The notes beneath the pieces were generated by a model, which saw nothing but the letters and a program-made list of their open reading frames with translations, did not search any database and was not told the origin of the DNA. A stretch of 64,000 nucleotides of DNA from Stenotrophomonas maltophilia (GTDB lineage Bacteria; Pseudomonadota; Gammaproteobacteria; Xanthomonadales; Xanthomonadaceae): assembly GCF_001676385.1 (NCBI RefSeq), contig NZ_LYVJ01000002.1, forward strand, positions 248,001-312,000, in the 5' to 3' direction. Positions 31,835-41,566 of this stretch are shown here, piece by piece (within the stretch, counting starts at the first letter, position 1; every line of letters begins with the position of its first letter). A program made the translations under genes and the position numbers.

Positions 31835-32620
31835 GTGGCGGTGAATTTCGATTACGAACAGGCCGGTGAACTGAAAATCGGCCAGGTGGGCATCGCCAAC
31901 CTGCGCATCCGTACCCTTGACGTCGACCGCCTCGTGCAGGAAATGCGCGAGCGCGTGACCCGCGCGCCGAAGCTGTTCGGCCGCGCCGCTGTGATTCTCG
32001 ACTTCGGCGGCCTCAGCCAGGTGCCGGACGTGGCCACCGCGCAGGCGCTGGTCGAAGGCCTGCGCGATGCCGGCGTGCTGCCGGTGGCCCTGGCCTACGG
32101 CACCAGCGCCATCGACCTGCTTTCGCAGCAGCTCGGCCTGCCGCTGCTGGCCAAGTTCCGCGCGCAATATGAGCGTGCCGAGGCCGAGCCGGCCCCGCCG
32201 CCGGCCCCGGAACCCCGCCGTGCCGCGCGTGCCGAACCGAAGCCTGCCGCGGCCGCACCGATGGCCAGGCAGGCCGATGCGGTGGCTCCGCAACCCGGCC
32301 GCATGCAGCTGGGCAACGTACGCTCGGGCCAGCAGCTGTACGCGGAGAACTGCGACCTGACCGTAACGGCCACTGTCGGCGCCGGCGCCGAAGTCATCGC
32401 CGATGGCAGCATCCATATCTACGGCACCCTGCGCGGCCGCGCGCTGGCAGGGGCCCAGGGCAACACCGCGGCACGCATTTTCTGCCGTGATTTCCATGCG
32501 GAACTGGTGGCCATTGCCGGCCACTACAAGGTACTGGACGATGTGCCGGACAACCTGCGCGGCAAGGCCGTGCAGGTGTGGCTGGAACAGGACCAGGTCA
32601 AGATCGCTGCGCTGGACTGA
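31835..32620 (+). CDS. minC: Septum site-determining protein MinC
   Basis: A 261-residue FtsZ inhibitor. The N-terminal domain (NFDYEQAGELKIGQVGIANL) is followed by a Pro/Ala-rich linker (~110-155). The C-terminal beta-helix domain has VRSGQQLYAENCDLTVTATV, GSIHIYGTLRGRALAGAQG and a FHAELVAIAGHYKV segment, which dimerises and binds MinD. Start GTG 31835, immediately after the acetyltransferase stop; GTG 31841 is an alternative. The linker is longer than in E. coli MinC (231 residues). Confidence 0.95.
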   Translation: MAVNFDYEQAGELKIGQVGIANLRIRTLDVDRLVQEMRERVTRAPKLFGRAAVILDFGGLSQVPDVATAQALVEGLRDAGVLPVALAYGTSAIDLLSQQLGLPLLAKFRAQYERAEAEPAPPPAPEPRRAARAEPKPAAAAPMARQADAVAPQPGRMQLGNVRSGQQLYAENCDLTVTATVGAGAEVIADGSIHIYGTLRGRALAGAQGNTAARIFCRDFHAELVAIAGHYKVLDDVPDNLRGKAVQVWLEQDQVKIAALD

Positions 32621-32657
32621 CGCAGCCCCAAATCAATGCAGAACCAGGAGAAGTCCT

Positions 32658-33467
32658 TTGGCTGAAATCATCGTAGTCACCTCCGGCAAGGGCGGCGTCG
32701 GCAAGACCACTACCAGCGCGAGCCTGGCCTGCGGCCTGGCACGGCGCGGCAAGAAGGTGGCGGTGATCGACTTCGACGTCGGCCTGCGCAACCTCGACCT
32801 CATCATGGGCTGCGAACGCCGCGTGGTGTACGACTTCGTCAACGTCGTGCACGGCGAAGCCACCCTCAAGCAGGCGCTGATCAAGGACAAGCGCTTCGAG
32901 AACCTTTACGTGCTGGCGGCCTCGCAGACCCGCGACAAGGACGCGCTGACCCAGGAAGGCGTGGGCAAGGTGCTCAAGGACCTGGCCGCCGACGGCTTCG
33001 ACTTCGTGATCTGCGATTCGCCGGCCGGCATCGAGAAGGGTGCGTTCCTGGCGATGTACTTCGCCGACCGCGCCGTGGTCGTCGTGAACCCGGAAGTGTC
33101 CTCGGTGCGCGACTCCGACCGCATCATCGGCCTGCTGGATTCCAAGACCCACAAGGCCGAGTCCGGCCAGAGCGTGCCGGCGTTCCTGCTGCTGACCCGC
33201 TACAGCCCGGCCCGCGTGGAAACCGGCGAGATGCTGAGCATCGTCGACGTCGAGGAAGTGCTGGGCCTGAAGGCGATCGGCGTGATCCCGGAGTCGGGTG
33301 ACGTGCTCAACGCCTCCAACAAGGGCGAGCCGGTGATCCTGGATACCGAATCGATGGCCGGCCAGGCCTATGAGGATGCGGTCAGCCGCATCCTTGGCGA
33401 GGAGCGGCCGATGCGCTTCACCACCGTGGAGAAGAAGGGCTTCTTCAGCAAGCTGTTCGGAGGGTAA
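32658..33467 (+). CDS. minD: Septum site-determining ATPase MinD
   Basis: A 269-residue membrane-cycling ATPase that recruits MinC and oscillates with MinE. The deviant Walker [14 protein letters not shown], the [10 protein letters not shown] block and the C-terminal amphipathic membrane-targeting helix ([11 protein letters not shown]) are all present. The start is TTG at 32658 with a good AGGAG; no in-frame ATG fits the conserved [13 protein letters not shown]-terminus. Placed between minC and minE, with only two bases to minE. Confidence 0.97.
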   Translation: MAEIIVVTSGKGGVGKTTTSASLACGLARRGKKVAVIDFDVGLRNLDLIMGCERRVVYDFVNVVHGEATLKQALIKDKRFENLYVLAASQTRDKDALTQEGVGKVLKDLAADGFDFVICDSPAGIEKGAFLAMYFADRAVVVVNPEVSSVRDSDRIIGLLDSKTHKAESGQSVPAFLLLTRYSPARVETGEMLSIVDVEEVLGLKAIGVIPESGDVLNASNKGEPVILDTESMAGQAYEDAVSRILGEERPMRFTTVEKKGFFSKLFGG

Positions 33468-33469
33468 GC

Positions 33470-33730
33470 ATGGGCCTGTTCGATTTCCTCAAAGCGAAGA
33501 AGACCACCGCCGAAACCGCAAAGAACCGCCTGCAGATCATCATCGCGCAGGAACGCAGCCACCGCGGTGGCCCGGACTACCTGCCGCTGCTGCAGCGCGA
33601 GCTGCTGGAAGTGATCAAGAAGTACGTGAACATCGATGTCGACGCGGTGAAGGTCGACCTGGTGAAGGATGGCCAGCACGACGTGCTGGACATCTCCGTG
33701 GCGCTGCCTGAAGGCCCGGACAAGCCCTGA
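33470..33730 (+). CDS. minE: Cell division topological specificity factor MinE
   Basis: An 86-residue MinD-activating protein. N-terminal membrane-binding start [19 protein letters not shown] and the anti-MinCD helix [16 protein letters not shown] are typical, followed by the C-terminal dimerisation domain ([20 protein letters not shown]). Last gene of minCDE; a hairpin follows. Confidence 0.97.
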   Translation: MGLFDFLKAKKTTAETAKNRLQIIIAQERSHRGGPDYLPLLQRELLEVIKKYVNIDVDAVKVDLVKDGQHDVLDISVALPEGPDKP

Positions 33731-33737
33731 TGCCCTG

Positions 33738-33763
33738 CCCCGCCCATGCCTGCATGGGCGGGG
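33738..33763 (+). terminator. Hairpin after minE
   Basis: Perfect 12-base stem CCCCGCCCATGC/GCATGGGCGGGG with a two-base loop, just after minE. No T tract; it overlaps the leader of the next gene and may only reduce read-through. Confidence 0.55.
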
Positions 33764-33776
33764 CTGCCCGACCCGC

Positions 33777-34259
33777 ATGAGCGATACGACAACCACCGTG
33801 GACATCACCTGCGTGGGCGACATCGCCTTCGCCGATGCGCAGCGCCTGCTCGCCGCGCATGGCCTGCGGCTGCATCACGTGGCTGCCGGCGAACCGATTC
33901 CCGGCAGCTACTGGGGCGAGCCCGAGGCCGGCATCATCGCCAGCAATGTCTACGTGCGCGACGACACCCCCGTGCACTCGATGCTGCATGAAGCCTGCCA
34001 CCTGATCGTGCTGCCGCCGGAGCGGCGTGCGCAGGTACACACGGACGCCACCGATTCGGTGGCCGAGGAAGATGCCACCTGCTACCTGCAGATCGTGCTG
34101 GCCGGGCAGTTGCCCGGCGTCGGCAGCCAGCGGTTGATGGCCGACATGGATGCCTGGGGGTATACGTACCGGCTGGGGTCCACCCAGGCGTGGTTCGAGC
34201 AGGATGCCGAGGACGCGAGAGCGTGGTTGATCGAACGCGGATTGCTGCAGGCGGCGTAA
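33777..34259 (+). CDS. Putative metal-binding protein with HEACH motif
   Basis: A 160-residue cytosolic protein. LHEACHLIVLPPE places an HExxH zinc-type motif at residues 71-75, preceded by VRDDTPVHSMLHE and followed by an acidic stretch SVAEEDATCYLQIV that could supply the third ligand. This layout suggests a small zincin-like hydrolase, but I do not recognise the family. Conservation next to minE would be worth testing. ATG 33777 chosen because upstream codons overlap minE. Confidence 0.65.
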   Translation: MSDTTTTVDITCVGDIAFADAQRLLAAHGLRLHHVAAGEPIPGSYWGEPEAGIIASNVYVRDDTPVHSMLHEACHLIVLPPERRAQVHTDATDSVAEEDATCYLQIVLAGQLPGVGSQRLMADMDAWGYTYRLGSTQAWFEQDAEDARAWLIERGLLQAA

Positions 34260-34263
34260 CCGC

Positions 34264-34398
34264 CGCTGGTGGGTGCGGACCTTGGTCCGCACCATCCACG
34301 CATGGCGTGGATCTACTGTAGAGCCGAGCCCATGCTCGGCTGCTCCTCGCTGTTACCTGCACAGATACAGATGCAGCCGAGCGCGGGCTCGGCTCTAC
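34264..34398. repeat. Composite GTAG-type REP cluster
   Basis: Four hairpins in 135 bases: GTGCGGACCTTGGTCCGCAC (34270-34289), ATCCACGCATGGCGTGGAT (34292-34310), GTAGAGCCGAGCCCATGCTC (34318 on), and the inverted GCCGAGCGCGGGCTCGGCTC (34376 on). This is the densest REP cluster in the window. Confidence 0.75.
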
Positions 34399-34428
34399 AG
34401 GATCCGCCCCCATCGCCGCGTGGGACGA

Positions 34429-35673
34429 TCACCCCTGTCCGGCCAGCGCGCGCAGGGTGATGCCGACGATGTAGGCGAGGTAGGTGCCGGTGGCATACCC
34501 CATCGTGCCCAGCAGCACGCCAACCGGGGCCAACGCCGGATGGAAGGCGGCGGCCACCACCGGGGCCGAGGCCGGACCACCGATGTTCGCCTGCGAACCG
34601 ATGGCGAAGTAGAAGAACGGCACTCTCAGCAGCTTGCCCAGGCACCACAGCAGCACGATGTGCACGGCGATCCAGACCAGGCCGAGCAGGAACAGCCATG
34701 GGCGGTCCAGCAGCGCCAGCAGGTCCATCTGCATGCCGATGCAGGCGATCAGGAAGTACAGCAGCAGCGAGCCCAGCCGCGATGCACCGGCGCCCTCCAG
34801 GGTGCGTGCGCGGGTGAAGCTCAGGCCCAGGCCGAGCGTGGTCGACAGCACCACCACCCAGACGAACGGCGCGTCCAGGCTGAACTGTGATGCCCAGCTG
34901 ACGTGCGCCTTGAACCAGGCCGCCACCGGCGCCGCAATCGCATGCGCCAGGCCCACACCGCCAAAGGCCACTGCGACGATCAGCATCAGGTCGGTCAGGC
35001 TGGCGATGCGCTCGTGCTCGGCCTGGAAGCGCGCGATGCGCTGCTTCAGTTCGTCGATGGCCGAGGTGTCAGCGCCGCTGCGCGCATCGATCCTCCCTGC
35101 ACGGCCGGCAAGGAAGATCAATGCGGCCATCCACACGTAGCCGACGCCGACGTCGACGACCGCGAACTGGCCGAAGGTCGTGGCATTGACGTCGAACACT
35201 TCGCGCATCGCCAGCATGTTCGCGCCGCCCCCGATCCAGCTGCCGGCCAGCGCGGCCATGCCGGCCCAGGTGTCGCCGGCCACGGTTTCCGGGTGCACGG
35301 CGCGCATCAGCAGGAATGCCACCACCGCGCCCAGCATGATGCTGGCCGACGCTCCGAGATACATCAGCACCAGCTTCGGGCCGAGCCGCAGGATGCCCTT
35401 GATGTCCACGGCCAGGGTCAGCAGGATCAGCGCCGCCGGCAGCAGGATGTCGCGCGCGATCGGGTTGTAGAGTTTCGTGTTCTGGCCGTCGATCAGGCCG
35501 ATGGTGTTGTAGATGCCGGGAATCAGGTAACACAGCAGCAGTGCCGGCACGAAGGTATAGAAGCGCTTCCACAGGCCCTGCTCGCGCGAGGCGGTCCAGA
35601 ACACGGCGCCGAGGGTGGCGGCGATCAAGCCGAAGACGACGATGTCGTTCTGGATCAGGGCAGTCGAAGGCAT
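34429..35673 (-). CDS. DUF819 family integral membrane protein
   Basis: A 414-residue protein with about 11 transmembrane helices. The blocks GLIDGQNTKLYNPIARDILL, GSWIGGGANMLAMREVF and AIGSQANIGGPASAPVVAAA match DUF819 (YjcL), a transporter-like family of unknown substrate. The helical arrangement suggests two inverted halves. Start ATG 35673 (MPSTALIQNDIVVFG); the open frame upstream translates a REP element. Confidence 0.85.
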   Translation of the reverse strand: MPSTALIQNDIVVFGLIAATLGAVFWTASREQGLWKRFYTFVPALLLCYLIPGIYNTIGLIDGQNTKLYNPIARDILLPAALILLTLAVDIKGILRLGPKLVLMYLGASASIMLGAVVAFLLMRAVHPETVAGDTWAGMAALAGSWIGGGANMLAMREVFDVNATTFGQFAVVDVGVGYVWMAALIFLAGRAGRIDARSGADTSAIDELKQRIARFQAEHERIASLTDLMLIVAVAFGGVGLAHAIAAPVAAWFKAHVSWASQFSLDAPFVWVVVLSTTLGLGLSFTRARTLEGAGASRLGSLLLYFLIACIGMQMDLLALLDRPWLFLLGLVWIAVHIVLLWCLGKLLRVPFFYFAIGSQANIGGPASAPVVAAAFHPALAPVGVLLGTMGYATGTYLAYIVGITLRALAGQG

Positions 35674-35682
35674 GCAGGCGCT

Positions 35683-35765
35683 CTGGTAGAGCCGGCCGCT
35701 GGCCGGCTGCTGTTGGCGGCAGATCAGGAAGGTGTGCCGACCAACGGTCGGCACCCACCGGTAAA
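35683..35765. repeat. GTAG-type REP pair
   Basis: GTAGAGCCGGCCGCTGGCCGGC at 35686 on, then GTGCCGACCAACGGTCGGCAC near 35736. Located between the DUF819 and S9 peptidase genes. Confidence 0.65.
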
Positions 35766-35813
35766 GCAGATGGTGAAACAGAAGTGCCGCCCCGGAGGGC
35801 GGCGCCGCAACCA

Positions 35814-37892
<2,079 letters not shown>

Positions 37893-38036
37893 CGGGGTCT
37901 CCGCAGGACGGCAAAAAACCGATGGTAGGGCCGCGCGGCCGGGGCTGCCAAGGCCATCGGTCATGGCCGCCCGTGGGGGTCGGCCGCGCCGCCAGAGAAT
38001 GCAAACCACGCCGTAGCGCGGTTCGTGGGGGCGCGC

Positions 38037-38139
38037 CGGGGTCGGATCCGATTGCGCAGGAATGGCTCTGACCCCAGCCCGGCCACCGGCGGCAAACCTG
38101 GAGTCAGAGCCCTTCCCTGCAGGAAGGGATCGGACCCCA
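38037..38139. repeat. Degenerate GGGTCAGATCCC-family repeats, copy 4 (two elements)
   Basis: Two imperfect hairpins: GGGGTCGGATCCGATTG paired loosely with AATGGCTCTGACCCC (38038-38075), and GAGTCAGAGCCCTTCC with GGAAGGGATCGGACCCC (38101-38138). They share the TCAGA/TCGGA-CCC cores of the copies at 9761, 11809 and 17542 but carry many substitutions. Confidence 0.6.
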
Positions 38140-38143
38140 TCCC

Positions 38144-40108
38144 TTACGCCACGGCGCGCTTGCCGGTGCGGTAGATCAGCCAACCGACCAGGAACAGCAC
38201 CACCAGGCCGATCCACTGCGCGGCCGGCAGCGAGAACGGCACGGCCAGCACATCGGCACTGCCGCTGGCCACGATCGGAATCGCAATGGCGATGCCCATC
38301 AGGGCCTCGCCGGTGATCAGGCCGGCGGCGAACAGCACGCCCGGCTTGTGCACGCGGTCGCGGCCTTCCTCGTCATCGGCGCGGACCTTGTGGAAGCGCT
38401 CGACCAGGTGCGCGATCAGGCCACCCAGGAAAATCGGCACCATCAGTTCCAACGGCAGGTAGATGCCGATGGCAGCGGCCAGCACCGGTACGCGGAAACG
38501 GGCATTGCGCGATTTCAGCCAGCTGTCCAGTGCGATGATGGCCGCGCCGATGACCGCACCGATACCGATGAAGGTCCACGGCAGCTCGCCGCCGAACAGA
38601 CCCTTGGCCACCGAGGCCATCAGGTTGGCCTGCGGGGCAGCCAGTGCGTTGGGATGCTCGGCCGTCGGTGCACCGATGCCATACGCGGTTGCCAGCAGGT
38701 TCAACACCGGCGCCATGATCAGCGCACAGGAGAACGCGCCGATGCCCAGCATCAACTGCTGCTTCCAGGGCGTGGCACCGACGATGTAGCCCGCCTTGAG
38801 GTCCTGCAGGTTGTCGCCACCGACGGCAGCGGCACAGCACACCACCGCGCCGATCATGATCGCGGCCACCGCGCCCAGCGGCGCGCCGAAGGCGCCGACC
38901 GGCTGCAGGCCGTCCTTGCCCAGCAGCACGACCAGCACGGCCGAGGCGAACAGGATGGTGGAAATGGTGATACCCGAGACCGGGTTGTTGGACGAACCGA
39001 TCAGGCCAGCCAGGTAAGCCGACACCGACACGAACAGGAAACCGGCCACGATCATGATGATCGTCATCGGGATCGACACGTGCCACTGGCCGACGATGGC
39101 CTGGTACAGGGCCAGCAGCGGCAGCACGAAGGCGACCAGGGCGACCAGCATCCACTTCATCGGCAGGTCGCGCTCGGTGTGCGCCAGCACCGGGCCACCA
39201 CTCTTGCGCGCCGCCGCGAAGCCGCTCTTGACGCCGTTGAGCAGCGACTTGCGCAGCGAGATCAGGGTCCAGATGCCGCCGATCAGCATCGCACCGACGC
39301 CAAGGTAGCGGATCTTCGCGCTCCAGATCGCGAACGCCGCATCGGTGGACGAGGCACCCGCAATGGCGCTGGCCAGGCCCGGATCGGCCTGGGTGAAGAA
39401 CGCCTGGTACAGCGGAATGGCGATGTGCCACGACAGGATCGAGCCGGACACCACCACGATGCCGACGTTCAGGCCGACGATGTAGCCCACCCCCAGCAGC
39501 GCCGGCGACAGGTTGGTGCCGATGAAGGCGGTGATCTTCGAACTGCCGACATACGCCGAGGTCGCCCAGGCATCGGGGATCAGCCGCATGCCACTGGCCG
39601 CAGCCAGCTTCACGAAGGCGCCGATCACCGCCGACAGGCCGAGGATCTTCAGGCCCGGGCCCGGGTTCTCGCCGGCCTTGAGCACTTCGGCCGCGGCCTT
39701 GCCCTCCGGGAACGGCAACGGGTCTTCGACGATCATCGAACGGCGCAGCGGCACGGAGAACAACACGCCCAGCAGGCCACCCAGGCCAGCGATGCCCAGC
39801 ACCCACCAGTACTTGAAATCCGGCCAGTAGCCCATGATCACCAGCGCCGGGATGGTGAAGATCACACCGGCAGCAATCGACGAACCGGCCGAGGCGCCAG
39901 TCTGCACGATGTTGTTTTCAAGGATGGAGCCACCGCCCAGCAGGCGCAGCACGCCCATGGAGATGACCGCGGCGGGAATGGCGGTGGCGATGGTCAGGCC
40001 TGCGAACAGGCCGAGGTAGGCGTTTGCGGCCGACAGCACCACCGCCAGCACGATGGCCAGGGCCACTGCGCGGAAGGTGAGCTGCTTGGGCGCAGCGTCG
40101 TGGTTCAT
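38144..40108 (-). CDS. OPT family oligopeptide transporter
   Basis: A 654-residue inner-membrane transporter with about 15-16 helices. Typical segments: FRAVALAIVLAVVLSAANAY (N-terminus), GASAGSSIAAGVIFTIPALV and GVPLGAVAAIMIGA-like Gly-rich helices. Members of this bacterial branch take up oligopeptides, or in some cases metal chelates. Start ATG 40108 (MNHDAAPKQLTF). Together with the neighbouring S9 and POT genes it fits peptide scavenging; the actual cargo is unproven. Confidence 0.9.
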   Translation of the reverse strand: MNHDAAPKQLTFRAVALAIVLAVVLSAANAYLGLFAGLTIATAIPAAVISMGVLRLLGGGSILENNIVQTGASAGSSIAAGVIFTIPALVIMGYWPDFKYWWVLGIAGLGGLLGVLFSVPLRRSMIVEDPLPFPEGKAAAEVLKAGENPGPGLKILGLSAVIGAFVKLAAASGMRLIPDAWATSAYVGSSKITAFIGTNLSPALLGVGYIVGLNVGIVVVSGSILSWHIAIPLYQAFFTQADPGLASAIAGASSTDAAFAIWSAKIRYLGVGAMLIGGIWTLISLRKSLLNGVKSGFAAARKSGGPVLAHTERDLPMKWMLVALVAFVLPLLALYQAIVGQWHVSIPMTIIMIVAGFLFVSVSAYLAGLIGSSNNPVSGITISTILFASAVLVVLLGKDGLQPVGAFGAPLGAVAAIMIGAVVCCAAAVGGDNLQDLKAGYIVGATPWKQQLMLGIGAFSCALIMAPVLNLLATAYGIGAPTAEHPNALAAPQANLMASVAKGLFGGELPWTFIGIGAVIGAAIIALDSWLKSRNARFRVPVLAAAIGIYLPLELMVPIFLGGLIAHLVERFHKVRADDEEGRDRVHKPGVLFAAGLITGEALMGIAIAIPIVASGSADVLAVPFSLPAAQWIGLVVLFLVGWLIYRTGKRAVA

Positions 40109-40265
40109 GGAAGCCCCTGCTGGCAAAAAATCCCTGCCACGCTAGCGTTCAGGGCAGATCAAGTCCAGCGTGCCAAAGGATGGGGGCGCGTGCGGGAGTG
40201 CACTGGGGCGCATGCGGACCGGGAACCGACCAAGGTGGCAAAGTCCGGCTGGGCACCATGCAAAT

Positions 40266-40278
40266 GATATGTTATATC
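40266..40278. promoter_or_regulatory. AT-rich palindrome GATATGTTATATC
   Basis: GATAT-GTT-ATATC palindrome in a strikingly AT-rich 30-base island, about 30 bases ahead of the acyltransferase-like gene. Resembles the palindrome at 24543, suggesting a common regulator, or it may simply be a -10 region. Confidence 0.45.
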
Positions 40279-40308
40279 TTAATATTACCCGGTTTCCTGC
40301 GCCGCCGC

Positions 40309-41457
40309 ATGCCCCCTTCCCCCTCTCCCCGCCTGGCCTCCATCGACCAGTTGCGCGGCACCGTGATGCTGTTGATGCTGCTCGACCACGTACGCGAGAC
40401 CTTTTTCCTGCAGCACCAGGTGAGTGACCCGATGGATGCGGCCACGGTCTCCCCTGCACTGTTCGCCTGCCGCCTGCTGGCCCACCTGTGTGCCCCGGTG
40501 TTCGTGCTGCTCACCGGGCTTTCGGCCTGGCTGTACGGCCAGCGCCAGGCCGACCCACGCCGGGCCACCGCCGCCTTCCTGCTCAAGCGCGGCCTGTTCC
40601 TGGTGGTGCTGGAACTGACCCTGGTGAACTTCGCCTGGACCTTCCAGATGCCGCCGGAAACGCTCTACCTGCAGGTGATCTGGGCCATCGGCCTGAGCAT
40701 GATCGCGCTGGCCGGCCTGCTGTGGCTGCCGCGTGCTGCCCTGCTGGTGCTGGCAGTAGCGGTCGTGGCCGGGCACAACCTGTTCGACAGCCTGCGCGTG
40801 GAGGGCGGCGGCCTGCTGGCGGTGCTGTGGAAGGTGCTGCACCAGCGCGACTGGATCGAGGCCGGGCCTGTCCGGCTGCGCACCTCGTATCCGCTGCTGC
40901 CATGGGTCGGGGTGATCGTGCTCGGCTACCTGATGGGGCCCTGGTTCGCCCGCGAGCGCGCCCCGGCGCAGCGCCGGCGCTGGCTGCTGTGGGCAGGCGT
41001 CGGCGCGCTGGCGCTGTTCGCACTGCTGCGGTTCGCCAACGGATACGGGGACGCGCCATGGCAGCACCAGGCGGACATCCTGCGCACCTGGATGAGCATC
41101 TTCAACGTCACCAAGTACCCGCCGTCACTGCAGTTCCTGCTGCTGACCCTCGGCCTTGGCCTGCTGCTGTTGCGCCTGTACGAATGGCCACCGCTGGCGC
41201 GTGCGCTGCAGCCGATGGCCGGGATCGGTGCGGCACCGATGTTCTTCTACCTGCTGCATCTGTATGTGCTGAAGGGCCTGTACCTGGCAGCGCTGGCGGC
41301 CTGGGGCCCGACCCACGGCGACCTGTACGCGCTGGATTCGGTGAGCGGGCTGGTGCTGGTGGCCTGTGCGCTGGCCGTGGCGCTGTACCTGCCGACGCGG
41401 GCCTTCGCGCGGTTCAAGGCACGGCGGCGTGACCTGGCGTGGTTGCGGTACCTGTGA
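40309..41457 (+). CDS. DUF1624/heparan-alpha-glucosaminide N-acetyltransferase-like membrane protein
   Basis: A 382-residue protein with about 10 transmembrane helices. The N-terminal SIDQLRGTVMLLMLLDHVRE carries the Asp and His pattern of acyltransferase-3/HGSNAT-type membrane acyltransferases (D..RG...L...DH). Such enzymes transfer acyl groups across the membrane onto sugars or lipids. The acceptor is unknown. Start ATG 40309 (MPPSPSPRLASIDQLRG); upstream extension to 40180 runs through the AT-rich regulatory island. Confidence 0.8.
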   Translation: MPPSPSPRLASIDQLRGTVMLLMLLDHVRETFFLQHQVSDPMDAATVSPALFACRLLAHLCAPVFVLLTGLSAWLYGQRQADPRRATAAFLLKRGLFLVVLELTLVNFAWTFQMPPETLYLQVIWAIGLSMIALAGLLWLPRAALLVLAVAVVAGHNLFDSLRVEGGGLLAVLWKVLHQRDWIEAGPVRLRTSYPLLPWVGVIVLGYLMGPWFARERAPAQRRRWLLWAGVGALALFALLRFANGYGDAPWQHQADILRTWMSIFNVTKYPPSLQFLLLTLGLGLLLLRLYEWPPLARALQPMAGIGAAPMFFYLLHLYVLKGLYLAALAAWGPTHGDLYALDSVSGLVLVACALAVALYLPTRAFARFKARRRDLAWLRYL

Positions 41458-41471
41458 TCGCTGGCGGCCGG

Positions 41472-41505
41472 TTGAGCGCCATCCACGCATGGCGTGGATC
41501 GACCA
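41472..41505. repeat. REP-like hairpin with ATCCACGCATGGCGTGGAT core
   Basis: Same core as the second hairpin of the cluster at 34264. Located between the acyltransferase-like gene and the POT transporter promoter. Confidence 0.6.
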
Positions 41506-41532
41506 GCGGCTGCCCGCCCCCGCACAGGGGCC

Positions 41533-41538
41533 TATAAT
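41533..41538 (+). promoter_or_regulatory. TATAAT -10 element upstream of POT transporter gene
   Basis: Perfect TATAAT 28 bases upstream of the ATG, in the context CCTATAATCGCG, the same context as the tesB element at 17590. No strong -35 is apparent. Confidence 0.45.
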
Positions 41539-41566
41539 CGCGCCCTTTCCGCTGTCCCCGCCGTCG

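Noticed and set aside
34264-34398. Hairpin cluster considered as a CRISPR array
   Set aside because: Repeats differ in sequence and spacing, are palindromic, and lack regular spacers or cas genes.
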